A stretch of 64,000 bases of DNA from contig JAQFVV010012400.1 of the NCBI GenBank assembly GCA_028023455.1, positions 15,493,490 to 15,557,489 on the forward strand. Direction: 5' to 3'. The translations under genes and the position numbers were made by a program. The first letter of the stretch is position 1. Each line of letters begins with the position of its first letter. The notes below the pieces were generated by a model. The model worked only from the letters and a program-made list of their open reading frames with translations, did no database searches and was not told the DNA's origin. The stretch comes from Epiperipatus broadwayi. Lineage: Eukaryota; Onychophora; Udeonychophora; Euonychophora; Peripatidae. Positions 37,620 to 50,900 of this stretch are shown here, one piece after another.

Positions 37620-38640
37620 AAATATATAAATAACGTAATAATTTTATTTAAAGTGGATGGAGGCGGTAACCTAACCGATTCTTTAAAGCGGCCTAATTCG
37701 GGAACACCTATCATAACAAAAGTTCCCGTAAGCTTAAGTGATATTGTTCAGGATTAAAAAGAAAAGTAGACTTGCCTGAAACTAATAATAAACAATAAAT
37801 ATTTATATACAATAGATTTGAAAATTATTTTATATTACCTGATATATAAGTACCCTCAGAAACCAATAAGATATCACGCGACTACAGCTCTACCAACATT
37901 AAAGATTAAGTAACTTAATATTCTTCGAATGAAAAATACAATAATCAACTTTATATCCTGGATCAAAAAATAAAATCGTTATTGATGTTAGACGTTTAAT
38001 AAACAGCCACGATCCACATTACCATAAAAATTAAATAACGGTCTAAATCAAATAAAAAGATGTTATGCGTCAAACCATAACGTTATTAAAACATAACTAA
38101 GCCTTACACAGAAACAGGCCGACCTTCGACACACGTGGTTTAGACAATATCGCAAATTAATAGTATAGTTATGGGCACATCAATTAGACAATCAAAGCAA
38201 ACGAAATATTTTGCATCAGTGACAGTAATTAAAAACAATGAAGGCAATAATTTAATTTAAATATTTAAACAGACACATTAAAATTATAAATTTGTATACA
38301 TTATATGTTTCAGTAATATACATAAAAAGATATTTACCGTAGTGAATTCCAGCTAATTCGAGATGGTTAAAAAATTCCTTTAGTAAGGCATTAGCAAAAC
38401 GTGACAGTTAATAATTCAGATTAATATCCACTCGCACAAGCGAAAATTAATGCGCCGTTTATTCCTAACATTGACTCAATAGTAAATAATCAAATTAAAT
38501 GCTAAAATATAATTGCCGCAAACAGAACAAACCAAATTCGCCACTTCTAGTTATGCTAAAGTCTGCACTGCTAGAGGACGCTCTTTCAAGTTCAGCCGTA
38601 TAACAATAGTCAGACGTTCCTAATAAATAGGGATATTAAA
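37620..38640 (-). promoter_or_regulatory. CpG-retaining block: candidate promoter and first exon
   Basis: Unlike its surroundings this 1-kb block has many CpG (about a dozen between 38340 and 38640), few homopolymers and no match to the repeats in this window. It contains a CACGTG E-box at 38132-38137. On the minus strand a block ends CACTACG with a donor-like GTAAATA at 38337-38331, and an acceptor-like TTTCAG ends at 37776, leading to a 45-codon frame starting MIGVPELGRFK. These are weak hints of a minus-strand gene start. An unrecognised young mobile element is an alternative. Confidence 0.3.
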
Positions 38641-39321
38641 TATTAATACAGTAAGGGGGAGAAAGTTAAGTAAGTATTCCAGAAACGTTAATGAAAATAA
38701 CTTTATGAGAAGTATAATGAAATATTATTCGATTTAATATATATAAAAGAAGAAATGAAATTGTCTTCTGTTACTGAAATTTGTTTTAGTGAAATCAAAA
38801 ATTAATATTTATTTTTAGAAACGATTCATAATTTGGCATGGCAATTTTCATACTCAAAGTCGAAAAAAATACCATATTTATTCCACTTCTGAAATTAGTT
38901 GACAAAAGTGCGGGAGAAAAAAAACAAATTATTTTTATTATGTCTGTATAGTTAGTTATCATTATTATTAATTTATTTATTAAAAGTAAAGGAGTTAGGC
39001 AAGTTTTTATTACCTTTGTTGTTGTTTTTGCATTAAGTTAGGGTGAAATTAATTAATATATTTCAAAATTAGATCTTAAACTTATAAAATTTATTAAACC
39101 ATAAAACTTGACTATGATCATCATCGAGCGCTTTTGTTTGATGTTTAAGCAACGGAGGTGGAGATTCAGCTTTCATCCATCAGCACTCAAGCCTTTGCTT
39201 GCTAAATTTTTAATGCTTTTAAATAAATGGTATGTAAATTTCCTCATCATAATAATGCGGGTCTCTTGCATCTCTAATGAAATATTTATTTATTTGCCCC
39301 TACATGTCTTAATAAAATTGT
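38641..39321. other. Interval without recognisable features
   Basis: AT-rich; nothing supported. Confidence 0.4.
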
Positions 39322-42290
39322 ATCATCATTTTCAGCCATCAGCGATCCACTGTAGGATAAATATCTCCAAGTTTAATCCATTTTCTCTGAGCTCTAACCT
39401 CTCTTCTCTACATCAACCCAGCATATTTCTTGTTTCATCCATCAATCCCATATATGGTTTCTTTCTAAATCTTTTACAATCTCTTGGGGTGTAAAATTTC
39501 AACTACCCATCTATTTTTTTTTAAACAATATATCCAGCCCAGCTCAACTTCAATTTCTTATTTTTTTCAATATTTGTTTATTCTTTCACTCATGTATTTC
39601 ATTTCTGATCTTTTCTTGTTACCCTAACATATATCTTACCATAACTTCATTGAATGGTCTGAAATCTCTGTATTGCTTTTCTATTAATTGTCTAAATCTC
39701 AGATCCATAAATAAGAACTGTTAAAACACGTTTATTAAAAACTGTCCTTTTCAAACACATAGGCATATTTCCTTTTAATATTATTATTTCTATCAAAAGC
39801 ACTCCATCCAAATTTAATTCTATGATTAATTTCATCCATTATGTTTCTATCTATATTAATAATCTGACCAATATATTTGTAGTTATTAACTTCTAATTTA
39901 TTTTTAATCTTTTTTTCTTTCTTTCTTTTTTTGAGAAAATCCATTAAACATTATTTCAGTCATTTTAGCATTTGTTTTTAGTCCTAATTTTTTACTTTCA
40001 TCTGATAATTTTTGCAACATTTTTTAAAATTCTCAAACATTATTTGCAGAAAGAATTACATCATCTGCAAAGTCTAGATGGCTTAAATAATCTCTATTTA
40101 CTTCTTAGTTTCCCATTTTAATCGCTAAAATACTTCTTGCAAAACTGCTGTAGTCACCCTGTCATACACCCTTCTCAATATTAATCTTCCTAGTATCATT
40201 ATGTAATCTAATTGTTGTTGTTATATTTGTATATTCTTCAGAATAGGACAATATCCTGAATCTATATCTTGATAAATCAATGCTTTAATCACTGAAGAAA
40301 TGCTTATAGAATTAAATGCCTTTTCATAATCTACAAATCCCAAGCATAATGGAAACCCATATTCATTGATCCTTTCTATAACTCTTCTCAATACTTAAAT
40401 GTGATCCATTGTACTAAAACCAACTTGTTATTTTGGTTGATTAAAATTTAAAGTTCACTGTAAGTTGTAATTTTATCTTAGTAATAACTGATAAAAATCT
40501 GTAATTTCTAATGTCTTCTTTATCATCTTTTTAAAATAGTAATCTTACTATTGCATTTTTCCAAGCATCTGATAAATCTTTATCATTTAGTCATTTGGCA
40601 CATAACTTTGCTAACAATTTTTCTATTTTTTCACCTGTCTCTTTTAAGATATCAATTATAATTCAATCATTACTTAGAACTTTTCCCTTCTCTATAGATT
40701 AAAATGCATGTCTCACTTTTTCATTTAAAATCCTAGGCTATTCAGAAGATGTTATAATTGTAGGGAGATATCAATTATAATTCAATCATTACTTAGAACT
40801 TTTCCCTTCTCTATAGATTAAAATGCATGTCTCACTAAGATGTTATAATTGTAGGGATACTCTTTCTTGTTCTTTATTGCTATATAATTTTTTATAAAAC
40901 TCTTCCACACATTTCCTAATACACTCTCTCTTTTTAGTAATAACTCCATCTTTTCTTTTTATTACAAAAATAAGTTTCTGACTAATACCAAGATGTTGTT
41001 TTACACTTTTTTTAGACTTTTATTCTTTTCTATAGCTTTCATTATTAATTCACAATTATATTTTCATATATCATTATTAAACTTTTCATAGCATTCTCCA
41101 TAATGGATCATTTTTATGTATTTTCATTATTTATTGTCATCACAGTAGAAAATATATTAGAAAATTGTTGCTTTTTTTAATCAGCTACCTTTTTTGCAGT
41201 TCTTAATAGTATATTAATTATCTTCTTATTGATTTCATTCAAATCTGAACTGTCTTCAAAATCTGTTAATATTTTTAAATAATTTACAAATTTAATTTAA
41301 ATTCATTGAAATGTTACTGAAGATTAGGAATATAAATATGTGAATACTGTTTTTATTAATAATTTTTGTCTCTTTAGTTTTTTCACACATATCTCATACC
41401 TCAGTACTTGATGATCACTTCCTGTGACAAATTTATTAAGAACATTACAATCTTGAAATACATCATTTCTTTTAATCAAAATATAATCCAATTCTGCTAT
41501 ATCTTCATTTGTTATACTATTTATGTCCACTTTTCTTTAGCATTTTTCTCAAAGACTTCACAATATAAAGTTTTTCTTTTTCTATGAATTCCACAAGTCT
41601 GTGTCCTCTCTCCTTTCTATTATGATAACCAAATTTATTCTGAGCATTTTCATCTTTCAATTGTTTTCCAATTCTAATACTAATGTATCCCATGACAATT
41701 TTAAAATTTTGTTTGGTTTGATCAAAAGTCTTTTGTATATTCATATAAAAATCATGTAATATAAAAATACTTTAATATAAAAATATAAACAAATATTATA
41801 TTCAACAATATCTGAATTAATAAATAATAATTCCATCATATGAAATATAAAAATCCTCTATATCTTCACCATAATGAAAGCTTAATGGGGCATACATCTG
41901 AGTTAGCTGCATTTGCTGCTATCTTCCATTAAGTTGAATAACTAATTTTATCACTGTGATATACCATCAATTTCCACAATGTAATTCTTCCACTTTTGTG
42001 CTTCCAATATTTGTGTCTTTGTAGTATAGTGCATGCTTACTTCTTAAATCAATTGTTGTATCACTTTTTTTCTAATTTCACAAAGTCCAATAATGTCCAG
42101 TTTAATATTAGACAGTTCTTTTTCCAATTTGTGCAATCTTACTTTACTTGAAAGTAATCTGCAATTGTAAGTACCTAAATAAAAGATTGTTATCAAATGG
42201 CAGCCTGGGTCTGCAATTGGATGATTCTTAGCACCTTGTACCTTCATCCACGATCCACTGCCATAGCAAGTGACTTTACAGGTTACTGGA
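39322..42290 (-). mobile_element. RTE-type LINE, nearly full length, decayed (copy E)
   Basis: Minus-strand element covering nearly the whole family. Its 5' region at about 42180-42290 includes GTGGAT...ATGAAGGTACAAGGTGC. The endonuclease N-terminus follows (GTYNCRLLSSKVRLHKLEKE, about 42065-42180), then GYISIRIGK and RKERGHRLVEF (about 41590-41700), then ELDYILIKR and GSDHQVLRYE (about 41385-41500). In the RT the palm motif FADD lies at 40060-40071 (context SHLDFADDVILSANN). The C-terminal part runs on to the TCATCATTTTCAGCCATCA 3' end. Frameshifts and stops are frequent. An internal duplication of about 118 bp (40648-40765 and 40766-40854) arose after insertion. Confidence 0.85.
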
Positions 42291-43521
42291 AATTAGGGCT
42301 ATAATTTAGTTTAATCTGCCGTGATTGTAAATATTCTAAATGTCTATTATTAAAAAAAAAAAGATAATTTGCATAAACACATTAATTGTGCTTTTAAGAA
42401 AACTCAATTGATATCTTCATTTAAAATGGTAGTATACACTATGAATAATCATATAGTAATAACAGCTGCAATGACAAAAACTTATGGATTGGACTTTAAG
42501 AATTTGTCCTGCTAGAAATCAAACACTCTCCTTTCAGTTGACCCCTTTCTGCAGCCAAAAGCAAAAAATAAATAGATATACATTTTATCTAATGTGCAAG
42601 ACCTCACCAATCTTTAGGACAGCGAATATATTTTAAATTATAAACAAATATATTATAATTAAAAATGTTAAAGAAATTATTAAAATTACAACCAAATTAT
42701 TCAAGTGTAAAAGATTGATTTTATTATTTTGTTTATCACCAAAAAAATAAAAAACATAATTTCATTAGTTATTGGACTGTTTAATGTTAAAGTGTGTTGA
42801 ATAATAAATTATCTGCAAACACTTGCATAGATATAAATGATGAATAATTAAAATATCAAGTATAAATTTTAGTCTGTTTGAATCTTTACATGAATAAGTT
42901 AAAGAAATATATATAAAAAGTTAACAGGAAATAAATTAACACATTGAGACTGTGTTTTTTCTATAATGTAATTTGGAAATGTTAATTAATTTAAAATAAA
43001 TAATAAATTAACGAATCTCTATATGCTAAATAATTCAGAAATTATCTGCTAAAAGATAAATTAATATTTCTATGACAATAATTTTCTTCAACAATTATCT
43101 CTTGTTTCTCTCTTTAAATATTCAAAGCTACTATTTTCTTTTAAGATTTTTAAACATTTTACTAATCTACTTTTTTTGTCCTTGATTTAGTCTTCTTTTA
43201 AGTACTGTAAATAAAGAATCTATTTCATAACTTTCTCAATAATTACATACATTTATTTTATTGTAGTTGTTTTTTTAATACCTTATCTTTCCCAGTTTTT
43301 TTTTTTCATATTTTCTGCATTCTTTTCTTTCACTTGTATAATGAAGGATTAAATGACTATCAGTGGAAATAGATTATTACTCAAGAGAAATCTTAGAAAT
43401 ATTTATCATGTCCACTATATTAAATAGATATTCTTTCTCCTTTTTTATCCATGCTTAAATTACATTATAAATTATTTCAAACAGATCCTTTATTTAAATT
43501 TATCTTATTCATAATAAATTA
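42291..43521. other. AT-rich interval, nothing recognised
   Basis: No supported gene or repeat. Confidence 0.45.
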
Positions 43522-43738
43522 ATATCATCATCATCATCAACCATTATCAATCCACTGCAGGATGAAGGCTCTCCAAGTTCAATCCATCTTTTCCTATCTT
43601 CAGCTTCTCTTCTCCACATCACCCCTGCACATTTTCTTATTTCATCCATCCAACTCACAATATGGTCTCTTTCTGGGTCTTTTACAATCTCTTGGAATCT
43701 AGTTTAAAATTTCAATTGTCCATCTATTATCATCTCAA
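43522..43738 (-). mobile_element. RTE-type LINE, short 5'-truncated copy F
   Basis: About 217 bp that matches, on the minus strand, the last ~70 codons of the open frame at 5134-5844 with a clean ATCATCATCATCATC tail (plus 43526-43538). Sequence is close to copy C, so it is relatively young. Confidence 0.8.
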
Positions 43739-44299
43739 AATTAATATGCATAATCATAAATATTCATAATTAAAATAATTGTATGGAATATATGAGCATC
43801 CAAGTGTCAGTGATTGCCCAAAGTGCAGTGGGTTTTTTTTACTTTTTTTTTGAGTAACAATTGATTTACAAATTTTTAACTCATGTCCCTGAATTATTAT
43901 ATATGTTAGGTTGAATAGAAAATGTGAATTTTTTTAACATTGTATAGAATAACCATCCCCTTTTGGCATGACACCCAGTAATTTATTTACCAATATAAAT
44001 TTTACCAACAGGTGGTGGATTAAAGCGATCAAATATGTGAGGCAATGATTTACCAGGAGGAATAAACTACATAAAGAATCGTGATTCTAGTACTATATAA
44101 AGTACAATGACAATATGTATAAATAAATAATCATGTCTGTTCTAGATGCAGAGGAATAACCGTAAAACAAAATTTTAAAAAAGAAGAATAATAAAAGGAA
44201 GTAGCAGATAGAAAATGATGATAAAAATGTAATTTAGTATATATAGAGATAGAGCAGGGTAATAAAGATAGAAGGAAATAGAGGGTCAACCAGGCACAG
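43739..44299. other. Possible 5' region of the Gypsy copy
   Basis: No LTR could be identified here by repetition elsewhere in the window. Confidence 0.3.
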
Positions 44300-44301
44300 G
44301 A

Positions 44302-44900
44302 ATGGGAAGAAAGAGAGAAATAAAAAATAGTGAGAAGGGTAAGAAACAGAAAGAGGAAGGCTTTCACAGAGAACCAGGTGAAAACTCATATGAACACTTA
44401 GAAAGTTTAGTGGAATTTCTTTTCTGTCAACCAGTAAGTAATGATGAGCAAGTGATGATGGCAAGTTACTATCTGGAGAAAACCACCAAAGACTGGTGAA
44501 GGTCAATCAAAGGAAAACTGAAAACATTTACGGAGTATGAAGAAGCAATCCTGAGGCAGTATTGGAGTGAAGAGCGAAAGAATTCTACGTATGATAATGA
44601 CAGAAAAATATGAGGAAAATAAAAGGGAGAAATAAACCTAATTCTTCATTTTGCAAGCGGCTCACATGAGAACTCTAACAGCATTTAGATATTCTGATGC
44701 CCATATTATCAGACATTCAAGAAAATCTGCCAGTTTGATTGCAAGATGTGATGTTGATGAGCTAAATGGCCAACTTCATCACATCTTTGGAATGCAGGTG
44801 CTATCATACCAATGGGGGGTCAGAGAAACAATAATGGAACCAGCCAACAAAACAATGAATATTGTGCATACAAAGAAGTAACCAGAGCAGATGGAACACA
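44302..44900 (+). pseudogene. gag: Gypsy gag remnant
   Basis: Contains REPGENSYEHLESLVEFLF, then SNDEQVMMASYYLEKTTKDW, followed after a stop by EYEEAILRQYWSEERK. This is the capsid core of a Gypsy element. It is the part shared with the long-LTR element (GEN-x3-HLESL at 13350 and WSEE at 16165). Here the two halves are contiguous, which shows that the segment at 13.5-16.0 kb is an insertion. Further downstream the frame is broken and a zinc knuckle is not recognisable. Confidence 0.7.
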
Positions 44901-45056
44901 GCCCGTAAAACGAGACCTGGAAAAATATTAAGTAGATCATGATTATTCCATGGCCAAGGAGGGACACACAAGCAATTACCAACCCATTCAATACATATGG
45001 TTTTAGCCAATGGAAGGAAAATGATGTGACAATTATCAGGTCTGTCTACAAACTGA

Positions 45057-45389
45057 TTGTTCACACCTTTTAAGTCATCCATGGGGCTCATATATGACAT
45101 AGTGTTGGGATCTGATTTCTTAACCCAGCACAATGGAGTTATAGATTATGTTAGTAGATGCCAGATCCAAGATGAACAAGTCACATTTGAAACTTTGGGG
45201 ATTCAAATTGCAGGGACTAGCAATTGCTTTATTCAACTGACAGATCTAGAAACCATCACCACAAAGATTCAGGATACTGGACTAATGAAAGCAATGGACT
45301 TATTACATGTCAAGAAGATTTTGGAAGACCACATACAAGTATTTGCCAACACCTCTGGAAAGATCTGTGGTTATATCCACAGAATATGA
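45057..45389 (+). pseudogene. pol: Gypsy protease C-terminus and linker remnant
   Basis: A 110-codon frame begins within the protease flap region and contains IYDIVLGSDFLTQHNGVIDY, the LGxDFL signature near the C-terminus of retropepsin domains of Gypsy elements. The catalytic D-T/S-G triad is upstream and not recognisable. The linker towards RT follows, ending in HVKKILEDHIQVFANTSGKI, which matches the 'EYxDVF' segment that precedes RT. The frame then breaks. Confidence 0.65.
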
Positions 45390-45439
45390 GTCTGGGAAGA
45401 GTCATACAAACAATCAAAGATGTATCCAATCCCATTTCA

Positions 45440-46090
45440 AAATAGGGAGAAGGTGGAAAAACAGATCCACCAGTTGCTGGACTGGGACATCATCAAATGA
45501 TGCCCCATCTCCTTATAATAATATATTGGTTGTTGTAAAAAAGAAAAATGGGAGATTGCACCTATACCTCGATGGGGGTCACTTAAACAACATGACAAGC
45601 CCTGAATGAGATGTGCCACCTACAATCCAAGATGTATTCAGGCAACTAGTGGGGAAAAGCCTGCTTCTCCACATTAGACCTTACCTCCAGTTACTGGCAA
45701 ATGGCCTTGGACCCACATGATCGAAAATATACTACTTTCTGATATCAAGAGTACACCCACATATTTAAGTGATTCCCATTAGGGTTAATCAATAGTGGAG
45801 GGGCTGATGCAATGTCTAAAGTGCATCCTCTCAGAAGAAGTATAATGTCATAGTATGTTATGTGGATGAAATTGTGATAGTGCTCGAAAGCTTTGACGAA
45901 CACATGAAGTAGCTGGCCATGTTTTTACAAGAATGCATTAGGGAAAACATCATTATCAATATGGAAAAAAGCCAGTTTGCCATAACCGAAATCTTCTTGG
46001 GCCATATCATCAGCCAGTGAAGGATCAAGGTGCACCCTGAAAAGGTAGAGGCCATTGAGAGGTTAGAAGTTTCCCATGCCCACTACCTGT
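45440..46090 (+). pseudogene. pol: Gypsy reverse transcriptase remnant
   Basis: Fingers and palm of a retroviral-type RT. It shows APSPYNNILVVVKKKNGRLH (about 45495-45555) and the LNN segment. The catalytic box is at 45859-45870 as YVDE, where active enzymes have YVDD, so the second aspartate is lost. After it come ESFDEHMKQLAMFLQECI, NMEKSQFAITEIFLGHIIS and IKVHPEKVEAIE, all typical of the Gypsy RT thumb side. Stops and frameshifts separate the pieces. Confidence 0.8.
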
Positions 46091-46269
46091 AAACAAGTCA
46101 GATCCTTCCTTGGCTTCTGTAACTTCTCTCACCAGTTCTATCCTAACACTGCCCAGGAGACAAACCAGTTAACTGACCTATTATGCAAAGAAAGGAAATG
46201 GGAGTGAACAGACACCCATTATCAAGAAATGAAAACCATACAGCATAAATATCTTCAGACTGTGATGCT

Positions 46270-46690
46270 CCTTCATCCTGATTTCAATCGCCCATTCTAC
46301 ATTCAAAACAACAGCAGCAAAAGAGGGTCAATATTATTCAAATTGGACCAGCTGGTGAACACTGGGTGCTGTATTTTAGCAGTCAAACTCTGATGGGTAC
46401 AGAAATTAATTATATCACCATGGAGCAAGAAACCCTCATGATTGTCTGAGCATGCCAAAAATTTAAGCAATTTCTCCTTGGTTCCAATGTTATCATCATT
46501 ATGGATCTCTGCTGCATTGAGTTCCTAAACAAAAGTTTCTTGAATAATGATCAACTAAGCCTTACCTTACAGAAATTCCAATACAAGGTTATTTACTGGC
46601 TTGGTATACAGAACATTGTAGCTGATATCTTAAGCTGGCATCCAATATCCATAACCCTACAGAACAGTGAGATTGTTGATTGTAGGGTAG
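46270..46690 (+). pseudogene. pol: Gypsy RNase H remnant
   Basis: The C-terminal RNase H part reads LNKSFLNNDQLSLTLQKFQY then KVIYWLGIQNIVADILSWHP, matching the TDHxxL...RWxxxLQxFxFxIxYxxGxxNxxADxLSRxP signature. The usual aspartate of ADALSR survives as ADILSW. The upstream half is badly frameshifted. Confidence 0.75.
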
Positions 46691-46899
46691 AAGTCTTGAT
46701 GACCACAAAAGAAACAGCCCATTGAATCGGAATTGAAAAATGTGTGCCATTGGCAGGACTTGGAGCCCCAATATGAGTTAATTATCCAGTGATCCAAGAA
46801 CCAAAGATTCAATCTGAAAAAAACCTAAATGACATGCCCAATACAGATTGAAAGATGGAGTCATGCAAGTAAGAACTAATTGCAAAGAGGATTTGTGGA

Positions 46900-47880
46900 T
46901 GATATTAATGCCTCATTGACTAAGGGCCCAAGTAATATCTCAAGTGCATGAAACTATACTGTATTATGGACCTCAGAAGAAAAAGAAGCCTTGAAATGCC
47001 AATTATACTGGCCTGGCATGTATCCACAGATCCTGACCACTTTAAGCAAATGCATCATTTGTGCCAAGTGCAAATTTCTGAATCAATTCTGTGCCAGTAA
47101 AATTACGCCTATCTTAGCTACCGGTCCCAATAAATTATTAACCATCAAACACTACTGTCCATTACCAAAATTCTGAAAATTCCAGTACCTATTGGTGACT
47201 TATGACATCTTTTCTAAGTATGTCCATGCATATGATATAGACAGCCGGCTCTAAAGGGGTGATCTGAGCAATCCAAAACTGACAGTTCCCTGAAATCAGA
47301 AAAACTGAAGTGATACTATCTGATCATGGGTCAGCCTTTACTTCTAAGTAGGCAGTAGATAACAAAATAGGGCATCAGTTACCAACTCATCTCCATCCAT
47401 AACCCACAATCTAACCTTTGGGTCATGCATGAGATCTATAGATTGTTTCACACTCATCTTATAACCAACCATAGAGGGTGGGTAAATAATATCGAGGGGA
47501 TCATCAATTGTATTAACAACAGGTTTGTCCCTCAGTGACTACTATGGGAAGCCTTGCCCATAGCTATTTAAAACCTTTTTACCCAAGGATAAAGCTCATG
47601 TTAATCCAAGCCAAAACCAAAAGGATTCCCAGATACACTTGGCTCAGATAGATGAGTGACATATATGGAGGGGACACCCACTCCACAAAAACAGCAAGGC
47701 AAAAAGTATAGGTATGAACTCCCAATACTACAAAAGGAATTTCGGAAATTTTATTCCTTCTACCAGGGACCATTCCAGATAACAAAAAGATATGGGGGAA
47801 ATGCCTTCCTGCAATGGGATTAAGGGAACATTTACACAAGGCACTTAAAGCCATATGAACCTTCTGACTAAATGAAAGAA
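46900..47880 (+). pseudogene. pol: Gypsy integrase remnant
   Basis: The HHCC zinc finger is visible in pieces: VHETILYYGPQK, then LKCQLYWPGMYPQILTTLSK and CIICAKCK (about 46950-47075). The catalytic core shows VILSDHGSAFTSK (about 47312-47350), which carries the second aspartate of the DDE triad, then HP near 47390-47400. The C-terminal domain ends in FYQGPFQITKRYGGNAFLQW and IYTRHLKPYEPSD (about 47748-47868), the GPFxI-type module of Gypsy integrases. Frames change repeatedly. Confidence 0.8.
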
Positions 47881-47930
47881 GTTAAAGTGACAGATGGATA
47901 CAAGCCTTAAAAGAAAAAGAGGCAGAAACA

Positions 47931-50900
47931 TGACAAAGACCTGGGACCTCCATTGAAAAAAAAACAGGGAAGTTTAAGTCAGATAAGACTAGGGTGAGTT
48001 AAATTTTAAGAGTAGGAGTAATTGCAAAAATAAGTAATATATCATGCCAGTCAAATAATGTGCTCTCAAGTATTCAGCATTCATTCACATAGGGTTGTTT
48101 CTGTGACACTGCAGATATTAAGAAAGAGAATTTTTGTTAGACTTTTTTTGTCATTTGTAAGTCAGAAAAAATGTAGCAGATGATCTGAAGCTCAGATTCA
48201 CTTCATGATTGTTAACACTCGTAATACTATTCAACAGGGTTCAAAGTCTATCTCTCTGTGCTCATACATGTTCTCGCTATTTACACAGGATTTTTTTTAA
48301 TAGTAATCTTGTTTTGGTAGAAATAAGTTAATGTTTTGGGAAAGAAAGTGAATTAATAGAATTGTGGACATGCAGTGAGGAATAACTTTAGATCAAAATA
48401 TACAAACAGTAATCTCGTTTTGTTAGAAATAATTTTGGGAAAAAAAGTGAATTAATAGAATCGTGGACCTGCAGTGATGAATAGATTTAATCAAAATATA
48501 CAAACACTTTACTGTATTAATAAGATGTATATGAATTTATTGGGAAATATGCATTTAAAATTTTGTATATTTTATTAATAATGATGGCACAAGATAAGCT
48601 ATTGGGTTAGAAATTTCTAGAAGCATTACTATGATATTTAAAACAAAGAAAAAGGGAGGAAATTAATTATTGTTACTCAGATACTATTAATAAATGTACA
48701 TTTTCCATTAGCAGAAAATTAATCTATTGAAGAGAGGAAATTAATTATTGTTACTCAGATACTATTAATAAATGTACATTTTCCATTAACAGAAAATTAA
48801 TCTATTGAAGAGATCTTTCACAAATATTAAAATAGAATTTAAAACAATCGTTCAATAATTTGTCAGACCAATCACATTATTTTAAAATACTTATGAAACA
48901 AAGGTGGGCTTCCTGTGAAAAAATATCCATTGTACAAAAATTACGCAGTGCTTCAGGTTACAGGTTCTAAGTGCATTCCACATATCCAGGGGATCATATA
49001 AAGAGTGCAAAAATTTGATTGTATTTTATCTTTGGTTTTGTTTTTTAGAAATAGTTGTTTTAACTTACTTCACATTGCTGTAATTATGGGAAAGGAATAA
49101 AACCATGATGCTTTCTCTTTTTGGCCGTTCCTGAACCACTCTCTACTGAAATGCCTCTTTGAACTTAAAATGAAACCATGAATTATTTAACTGTGCCCTG
49201 AAGCTGATCCGGAAAATTATGCTACCTGCCTTTAAGTTTTGAACCATGTCAAGAATAATGAAGTACCCAAGAAGGGAATCAAGAAAGTCTTTCAAAGGTA
49301 ATAGTGCCACCTCCCATTTATTTTCTATATCTGTTGTATATTAATTATAACTAAGATTGAAATGTAATGTAAATTCTCATAAAATTAACTTATCTATGTA
49401 ATAATAATTAATCTGCTTTCTACATGATTCTTTTTAAAACTAATCACATAATTTTCCATTAGTCTCACAAAATTCTTATTCTAAAATGGTGTGGCATTGA
49501 TTTTCTATATAATTATAACATGGTTTTTATTATTATTATGGTGTGGCATTGATTTTCTATATAATTATAACATGGTTTTTATTATTATTTGTTCATGTAG
49601 TATGCCAGTAATTTATTCCCCAACTCTGCAAATATGGTTAAATTTAGCTCAGTTTCCCTGTCATTAAAAGGGAGCGTCATTTAATTAATTAAGTTATTTA
49701 TTACCAAATTTGTCCATTTGCCAGGTTGGAAAGATTTAAAATGTTATTTTTCTTTGTATACTATTATTGCAATTTGACAGAGGCAGAGAAGGGGAAGCAT
49801 TTTCCACCTTCAATGCTTTTATAATTAAAGTAACCTTAATAAACAAATGAAAATAATTTAAGAGCACAGATCTTGGGAAATTAGAAAGTAAATGATTTTA
49901 TATCTTTCATATGTCATTTCTATATTTAATTATTGCCTAAGTTAATAATTATATGGCATATAATGATTCTCCAAAGAGTATCAACCACATACATAGGTAA
50001 ATTAATGTTGTTAAAAAAAATTTCGATCATTTGGTGTCAAATCCAGAACACTGTTAAGGTTAAGGTTAGATGGTGTATAGGTGGGAGAAGTTGGGCTCTA
50101 TATTTTAAAATTTATTAAAAGAAAATTACTAAAGTGAGAAAATCAGTCATATATTTTATAATATGCATTGTAATGTTAGTTATCTTTAAATAAGTCAGCT
50201 TAAGCAATTTGATCATGCCATCAAGAAAAGGTAAGAACTAATATATTATGGGTTAACTTTAAGCCTCATAAATGATTATTACATTTTGTCCAAGCATTAC
50301 TAATGTCAGTCTATTTCATAAATTGTGTGCTATTCATCCAAATTATGCATCAGGAAAGACCCAAGCCATTTAATCTTTGTTTTCAGTCCGTGATAGGGTT
50401 ATAGACCCTGGACAATGTGCCTGCTTAATAATGAGATTTTGCACCATCAGGGCAATCCCACAATGTACCTGCTTAATAATAGGATTTTTCTCCATCAGGA
50501 CAATCCCATTCAGGCTAAATATTTCTTCATTCCAGAGCCCGACATCTGTAAATTTGGAGTGTGGCAAGCCAGATTCATATGATGTGAAACAAAAATCGCA
50601 TTTTCATTTGATAATCTCACAACCACACCATCATGTCTCGTAAATGGAGTCTTTAACATAAACACAGCTCACACATTAGCACTACCATTACTATATCTTA
50701 CTCTTTCTTTAGTAAGTCCTACCTATAAAATTCCATACTTTGACATTGTGATCACTTGAGGCTGAATTATATGTATCTGAAATGTTGTTGCTTAATATTA
50801 TATTTAAAATTCATAAATCAATGTGCTAGTATCCAACCCTGGATATTTAAAATTTCTCAGAATGCCCTTTCCCTATATTCCATCTGAAATCTAAAATCAC

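Larger units (their letters stand above)
44300..47930 (+). mobile_element. Decayed Gypsy-type LTR retrotransposon interior (gag-pol)
   Basis: Domains follow in the Gypsy order gag, protease, reverse transcriptase, RNase H, integrase on the plus strand, broken by many stops and frameshifts. Integrase lies after RNase H, which separates Gypsy from Copia. Flanking LTRs were not found, so the copy has lost them or they are too diverged to see. Confidence 0.85.
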
